Source of the DNA: Clostridia bacterium
Lineage (GTDB): Bacteria > Bacillota_A > Clostridia > Lachnospirales > Cellulosilyticaceae
Direction of reading: 5' to 3'
DNA length: 17,710 nt
Assembly (NCBI GenBank): GCA_029239935.1
Contig: JARBTY010000041.1
Location: forward strand, 1 to 17,710
This document shows, in pieces, positions 13,944-17,710 of this stretch (positions within the stretch are counted from its first letter, which is position 1; every line of letters starts with the position of its first letter). A program made the position numbers and the translations under genes. The notes under the pieces are model-generated. The model did not search any database and was not told where the DNA came from. It was given only the letters and a program-made list of their open reading frames with translations.

Positions 13944-15350
13944 ATGAAAAACAAGATCATTTTGCCTGTTATGCTTACTATATGGGTTATAGGTTTTTTT
14001 ATCATAGGTGAGTCACTGATGTTTTTTTATAGATTGCCCAGAAACATAGTATCAGATGAAAATTATGTTTCTTATACAAACTTATTATATAAACTCTTGG
14101 GAGTTTTAATTATTGGCAGTATTTTACTATATATTCTTTTGTCTAAGATTATCTATAAGATAACCTTTCCCATAGAACAGCTTACAAGAGATGCTAAATT
14201 GTTTGCCAAAGGAGATTATACTCACCAACTTAGGAATTATGATATAGATGAGCTCCAAGTATTAGCCAATGCGTTTGACAATATGGGAGAAGAGCTTAAC
14301 GGTACCATAAGAAAGTTACGGCATCAAAAGAAAAAAGTAGAGTCCGTATTGGCCTCTCTTGATGAAGGCATTGTTATTATAGACAAGGAAGGTCAAATCA
14401 AAGAAATGAATCATTTAGCCAGTGGTATGCTAAGCCTTAAACAGGGGAAGTCTTATAAAAATCATATTACCAATATTATTAGAGGCGATAAATTTAAAGA
14501 ACTTTTCAAGAGTGCTTTGCAAGCTACCAAGGGCAATGGTACAGAGCTTACTTTAGGAGATAAGGTCATTTATGCCACAATCGTTCCTGTAGGAGAGACC
14601 CATCACGTCTATGAATATTTGATTGTATTACGAGATATTACTAAGCTAAAAAGCTTAGAAGAAATGAAATATCAATTTGTAAGCAATGTTTCTCATGAAT
14701 TAAAAACACCGCTTACCAGTATTCAAGGATTTGTAGAAACCCTTAAAGAAGGAGCCATTGAAGACAGGAAGATAGCCATTAGATTTTTAAATATTATTGA
14801 TATAGAAGCCAAGAGGCTTTATCGGCTGATCCAAGATATTCTCATGTTATCTGAGATAGAAAACATGCAAAAGCAAGAATATGGCATGGCAAAAGTATCG
14901 GACATTATTAAGCAAGTATTGGACATGGTAAGAGAAGAAGCAGAGAAAAAACATATTAAGCTTGTTTTCAATAATATTCAAGATATCGTATTTGAAAATA
15001 CAAGTACAGACCATATAGAGCAAGTGATGCTTAATCTTGTAAGTAATGCTATTAAGTATACAGATGATGGGTGTGTTCTTATTACAACAGATATAAAAGA
15101 AGATGAGGCGGTCATAAAAGTAAAGGATACCGGTATTGGTATTGCTAGAGAGAGTATCCCACACATATTTGAAAGGTTTTATAGAGTGGATAAGGGGAGA
15201 TCTAGAAAAAGCGGAGGGACAGGCTTAGGACTATCTATTGTAAAACATATTATACAGCTCTATCAAGCACAAATTGATGTGCAAAGCGAAGTTGGAGAGG
15301 GCACCACTGTTACCTTAACGTTCAAAGTGGGACGCTCTGATAGGGTCTAA
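13944..15350 (+). CDS. phoR: PhoR-type sensor histidine kinase
   Basis: 468 aa. Two membrane segments (about 5-28 and 47-71) leave only about 18 residues outside the cell. A HAMP-like linker follows (about 72-125), then a PAS domain (about 133-235, SVLASLDEGIVIIDKEGQIKEMN). The HisKA domain carries phospho-acceptor H251 in FVSNVSHELKTPLTSIQG. The HATPase domain has the N box NLVSNAIKY (364-372), G1 DTGIGI (395-400), F box IFERFYRVD and G2 GGTGLGL (424-430). Its ribosome binding site AAAGGAG overlaps the last codons of phoP, so the pair is translationally coupled. It should phosphorylate PhoP D54. The lack of a large external domain suggests sensing through the PAS/HAMP region or via PstSCAB-PhoU, as in E. 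coli PhoR, rather than the large external domain of B. subtilis PhoR. Confidence 0.92.
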   Translation: MKNKIILPVMLTIWVIGFFIIGESLMFFYRLPRNIVSDENYVSYTNLLYKLLGVLIIGSILLYILLSKIIYKITFPIEQLTRDAKLFAKGDYTHQLRNYDIDELQVLANAFDNMGEELNGTIRKLRHQKKKVESVLASLDEGIVIIDKEGQIKEMNHLASGMLSLKQGKSYKNHITNIIRGDKFKELFKSALQATKGNGTELTLGDKVIYATIVPVGETHHVYEYLIVLRDITKLKSLEEMKYQFVSNVSHELKTPLTSIQGFVETLKEGAIEDRKIAIRFLNIIDIEAKRLYRLIQDILMLSEIENMQKQEYGMAKVSDIIKQVLDMVREEAEKKHIKLVFNNIQDIVFENTSTDHIEQVMLNLVSNAIKYTDDGCVLITTDIKEDEAVIKVKDTGIGIARESIPHIFERFYRVDKGRSRKSGGTGLGLSIVKHIIQLYQAQIDVQSEVGEGTTVTLTFKVGRSDRV

Positions 15351-15355
15351 AATAG

Positions 15356-15412
15356 AAAAACAGATATTATTTAGTAAGAAAAACTTACTAAATAATATCT
15401 GTTTTTTGTTTT
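15356..15412. terminator. Bidirectional terminator with 23-bp stem between phoR and rlmL
   Basis: The arms 15356-15378 and 15384-15406 are perfect reverse complements with an AAAAA loop. They are flanked by A5 on the left and T6 plus GTTTTATTT on the right. It ends phoR on the plus strand and the convergent methyltransferase gene (stop at 15411) on the minus strand. Confidence 0.93.
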
Positions 15413-16583
15413 ATTTAGGGGGCACAACTTTAAAGTTCTCACCATCCTTAGGTGGTTTAGGCCCAAAATATTGATAAAAATTGACCTGAAGATTCCCATT
15501 AAATAATTTGCGTTTTTTATTGGCGTTCTGACCATAGTCCTTTTCAAAAGTATCTACTGAAGTAACTGTATACAAAGACCAGGTGGGGTTACTATTCATC
15601 AGAACCCGTAAATCTTTATGCAGCTTTTGAATTTGAGATAAATGACTTAAGCGTTCACCATAAGGGGGATTGCAGATCACAACACCAAAATCGCCATGGG
15701 GCAGAGAAGTGTTGTGGAGTGGTTTTGCAAAAAACTGTATATACCCGTCTACCCCAGCGGCCACAGCATTTTCGCGGGCGCTCAAAATAGCATTTCTGTC
15801 AATATCAGAAGCATAAATAATAGGGCTGCCTTTCTGATCGATAGCTTCTTTAGCTTCGGCGCGCAGCTCGTCCCATAGTGCTTTGGGAACTTGTTCCCAG
15901 GAAGAAGAGGCGAAGTGTCTGCTCAGCCCAGGCGCAATATTTTTAGCAATCATTGCAGCTTCTATGGCAAAGGTGCCGGAACCACAGCAAGGATCGTAGA
16001 GAATACGTCCTTTTTTCCAATAACTAATTTGTAAAAGAGCAGCAGCTAAAGTTTCTTTGATAGGGGCTTCAACGGTGCTTTGGCGATAGCCTCTTTTGTG
16101 CAGACCGTCTTCTCCGGTAGTATCGATAGTCAGTGTAGCGATGTCCTTAAGAAGAGAAACCTGAACGGTGTAAGAAGGGCCAGTTTCAGGAAACCATTCT
16201 ATGTCATGATGTTTTTGGAGCCTTTTTACAATAGCTTTTTTTACAATAGCCTGACAATCTGAGATGCTGAAAAGAGTGGATTTAATTGACTTACCATTAA
16301 CAGTAAACTTAGCATCTTTTGTAATCCAAGCTTCCCAAGGAAGGGCAGTGGTCTTGTCAAAAAGCTCTTCGAAGGTTACAGCACTGAATTCTCCCATTTT
16401 GATAAATATTCTATCTGCACTTCTAAGCCAAAGATTAGAAAGCACAATAGCTTCTGCATCGCCAGTATATGTGATCTTACCATCCGAAACCGTATTAATT
16501 TCATATCCTAAATCCTCTACCTCTTTTTTGACAACAGACTCTAGGCCGAAAGTAGAGGTAGCAATAAGTTCAAAAGTTTTCAT
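15411..16583 (-). CDS. rlmL: THUMP-domain class I SAM-dependent RNA methyltransferase (RlmL/YpsC type)
   Basis: 390 aa. A THUMP RNA-binding domain (about 45-155) follows the N-terminal FELIATSTFGLESVVKKEVEDLGY. After the linker HKRGYRQSTVEAPIKETLAAALL comes a Rossmann methyltransferase with SAM motif I DPCCGSGTFAIEA (197-209), an acidic ribose-binding region IIYASDIDRNA (255-265) and catalytic motif IV NPPYGERL (305-312). The NPPY motif fits N2-guanine methylation. It matches the N-terminal part of E. coli RlmKL, which makes m2G2445 in 23S rRNA, and stand-alone B. subtilis YpsC; the exact site is inferred. The C-terminus ends with a proline-rich GPKPPKDGENFKVVPPK. TAGGAGA on the minus strand lies about 7 nt before the ATG. 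It is monocistronic and divergent from pstS. Confidence 0.93.
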   Translation of the reverse strand: MKTFELIATSTFGLESVVKKEVEDLGYEINTVSDGKITYTGDAEAIVLSNLWLRSADRIFIKMGEFSAVTFEELFDKTTALPWEAWITKDAKFTVNGKSIKSTLFSISDCQAIVKKAIVKRLQKHHDIEWFPETGPSYTVQVSLLKDIATLTIDTTGEDGLHKRGYRQSTVEAPIKETLAAALLQISYWKKGRILYDPCCGSGTFAIEAAMIAKNIAPGLSRHFASSSWEQVPKALWDELRAEAKEAIDQKGSPIIYASDIDRNAILSARENAVAAGVDGYIQFFAKPLHNTSLPHGDFGVVICNPPYGERLSHLSQIQKLHKDLRVLMNSNPTWSLYTVTSVDTFEKDYGQNANKKRKLFNGNLQVNFYQYFGPKPPKDGENFKVVPPK

Positions 16584-16625
16584 AACAATCTCCTAATTCA
16601 TTTCTTATATTACTATCAGTATTTT

Positions 16626-16655
16626 ACTATAGTATGAACAATATGTATAGTACAA
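16626..16655 (-). promoter_or_regulatory. Promoter candidate for the RlmL-type gene
   Basis: On the minus strand: TTGTAC (16655-16650), 18-bp spacer, TATAGT (16631-16626, 5/6). The -35 is poor. Confidence 0.35.
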
Positions 16656-16705
16656 GCAAATACAAGGTGTTATTTAATTTTAGATATAACTCCATAGTAT
16701 AAACA

Positions 16706-16755
16706 TTTGTAAACTGCTTTATTACATTTAACATAGATTTAACATTGGCTAAATA
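16706..16755 (+). promoter_or_regulatory. PHO-box-like direct repeat upstream of pstS
   Basis: TTAACA at 16728-16733 and again at 16739-16744, exactly 11 bp apart, within longer TTTAACAT units. Weaker copies keep the same phase: TTTGTA at 16706 and TAAATA at 16750, each 5/6 to the TT(A/C/T)A(C/T)A half-site of B. subtilis PhoP. The copy at 16717 is poor. The repeats abut and overlap the -35 of the pstS promoter, the usual place for PhoP activation. Confidence 0.65.
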
Positions 16756-16773
16756 TAAAACCAACAATATAAA
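16745..16773 (+). promoter_or_regulatory. pstS promoter
   Basis: -35 TTGGCT (16745-16750), exact 17-bp spacer, -10 TATAAA (16768-16773). Predicted start is near 16780, giving a leader of about 80 nt. The weak -35 is what one expects for an activator-dependent promoter. Confidence 0.65.
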
Positions 16774-16819
16774 GTTATCATAAGCTTGTAAGTTAAGTAT
16801 GAAACTAAACTAATTGAGG

Positions 16820-16845
16820 GATAATTATTGGAAGAGATAATTATC
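16820..16845 (+). repeat. 9-bp hairpin in the pstS leader, touching the ribosome binding site
   Basis: GATAATTAT (16820-16828) pairs with ATAATTATC (16837-16845) around an 8-nt loop. Because ATAATTAT is self-complementary, the unit is also a direct repeat with 16-nt period. The stem ends one base before AGGGAGG (16846-16852). It could modulate translation or mRNA stability; this is inference. Confidence 0.5.
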
Positions 16846-16861
16846 AGGGAGGAAATTAAAA

Positions 16862-17710
16862 ATGAAGAAAAGACTATTTTCATGTATAGCAGCATTAGCA
16901 CTTGGCACAATGGTATTTGCAGGATGTGCATCACAGGGCGGCACGACAGAGCCAGCACCAACTGAAACAGCAGCACCAGCAGAAACACCAGCAGAGACTC
17001 CTGCAGCAGAAGATACTAAAAAAGATGGTGTTAAAATATCTATCGTAGGGTCTACAACAGTAGCAGAACCTATGGAACAGTTAGTAGCAAAATACAAAGA
17101 ACTTGGAAGTACAGATAATTTAGAAGTACAAGGCGTTGGTTCATCAGCAGGTATTAAAGCGGCAATTGACGGAACAGCAGATATCGGAATGGCTTCAAGA
17201 GAATTAAAAGAAGAAGAAAAAGCAGAAGGACTTGTTGAAACAGTTATCGCTTATGATGGTATTGCAGTGGTAATTCACCCATCTAACGGTGTAGAAGATC
17301 TTACAAAAGCACAAATTAAAGATATTTTTGAAGGTACAATCACTAACTGGAGTGAAGTTGGAGGAGCAGATCAAGATATCGTTGTTGTTACAAGAGAAGC
17401 TGGATCTGGTACTAGAGGCGCTTTCGAAGAAATCTTAAAACTTTTAGATGAAAACAATGGATCTACTATTGTAGAAACAGCAGTTGTTGCAGAAGGAACA
17501 GGTGCAGTGATGGCATCAGTTGCATCTAAAGAAGCTTCTATCGGATTTGTTTCAGAAGGTTTTCTTGATGAAACTGTAAAACCAGTAAAAGTTGATGGTG
17601 TAGAGTGTACGGTTGAAAATGTAAAAGCTAGTACGTATTCTATCTCAAGACCATTACTTCTTGTAACAAAACCAGATGTTAAAGCAGAAGCTCAAGCAGC
17701 TATTGACTTT
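16862..17710 (+). CDS. pstS: Phosphate ABC transporter substrate-binding lipoprotein PstS (3' end beyond window)
   Basis: 283 codons are visible with no stop before the window end, so the gene is partial. The signal sequence MKKRLFSCIAALALGTMVFAGC has a lipobox ending at C22, the lipidation site. A linker rich in Ala, Glu, Pro and Thr (about 25-52) tethers the binding domain to the membrane. The PBP-like domain starts at VKISIVGSTTVAEP and contains the phosphate-contact loops GSTTV, GVGSSAGI, ASREL and TREAGSGTRGAFEE, typical of PstS. It captures phosphate for PstCAB, probably encoded beyond the window. AGGGAGG (16846-16852) lies 9 nt before the ATG. Expression is probably controlled by PhoP through the 11-bp repeats upstream. 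Codon use (many GCA, GAA and ACA) suggests high expression. Confidence 0.95.
   Translation, partial: MKKRLFSCIAALALGTMVFAGCASQGGTTEPAPTETAAPAETPAETPAAEDTKKDGVKISIVGSTTVAEPMEQLVAKYKELGSTDNLEVQGVGSSAGIKAAIDGTADIGMASRELKEEEKAEGLVETVIAYDGIAVVIHPSNGVEDLTKAQIKDIFEGTITNWSEVGGADQDIVVVTREAGSGTRGAFEEILKLLDENNGSTIVETAVVAEGTGAVMASVASKEASIGFVSEGFLDETVKPVKVDGVECTVENVKASTYSISRPLLLVTKPDVKAEAQAAIDF

Noticed and set aside
14847..15166. Minus-strand open frames opposite the phoR kinase domain
   Set aside because: Shadows of the coding strand in an AT-rich gene; no ribosome binding site or family features.
16264..16596. 110-codon plus-strand open frame inside the methyltransferase gene
   Set aside because: Antisense to a strongly supported CDS, no ribosome binding site, and no recognisable protein features.
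16825..17097. 90-codon minus-strand open frame opposite pstS
   Set aside because: It mirrors the Ala/Glu/Pro-rich linker of PstS in another frame, giving a low-complexity Ala/Gly/Ser/Val product, and has no plausible start context.
1..17710. Mobile element, prophage, CRISPR array or defence system
   Set aside because: No transposase, integrase, terminal repeats, spaced direct-repeat array or known defence gene is seen; content is core housekeeping and the tRNAs show no adjacent integration remnants.

Overview
The window is AT-rich and densely coded. It looks like a chromosomal segment of a low-GC, Gram-positive, probably spore-forming member of the Clostridia. Lachnospirales or a Cellulosilyticum-like lineage would fit, but that is an inference from gene content and cannot be settled from this sequence. 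The signs are strong AGGAGG-type ribosome binding sites, tRNA genes without encoded CCA, a DUF4364 gene, and a membrane-anchored LonB beside LonA. No insertion sequence, prophage, CRISPR array or defence system is visible.

Layout. 1-240: two tRNAs (His, Gln) and a terminator. 278-1954: a CYTH-fold protein (-), a DJ-1/PfpI protein (+) and an unrecognised 151-aa protein (-). 2213-10684 (+): the proteostasis block tig, clpP, clpX, a strong terminator, then lonB, lon, ysxC (engB) and an unrecognised 144-aa protein. 10686-10972: a near-consensus promoter, tRNA-Gly, tRNA-Pro and a bidirectional terminator. 10971-12983 (-): a DUF4364 protein, a YtqA/TIGR01212 radical SAM protein and an unrecognised 144-aa helical protein. 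13233-15350 (+): a PhoP/PhoR-type two-component system. 15411-16583 (-): an RlmL/YpsC-type THUMP methyltransferase, convergent with phoR across a 23-bp-stem terminator. 16862 to the window end (+): the first 283 codons of the phosphate-binding lipoprotein PstS.

How the genes work together. Trigger factor meets nascent chains at the ribosome, ClpXP and Lon degrade damaged or regulatory proteins, and YsxC helps build the 50S subunit. lonB is cut off from clpX by a terminator and has its own promoter candidate, which resembles sigma-F (forespore) promoters; in Bacillus subtilis lonB is a sigma-F gene. PhoR/PhoP and PstS form a phosphate-starvation module: 11-bp-spaced TTAACA repeats like B. subtilis PhoP boxes sit directly upstream of a good -35/-10 pair before pstS. 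PhoR has almost no extracytoplasmic domain, so it probably reads phosphate status through partners or the cytoplasm.

No gene-free stretch exceeds 300 bases. The longest are 16584-16861 (pstS control region), 1955-2212 (tig promoter and leader) and 12984-13232 (upstream of phoP). I do not see a previously undescribed multi-gene system. The most useful leads are regulatory: the lonB sigma-F-like promoter and the pstS PHO box. Three small proteins are also unrecognised.
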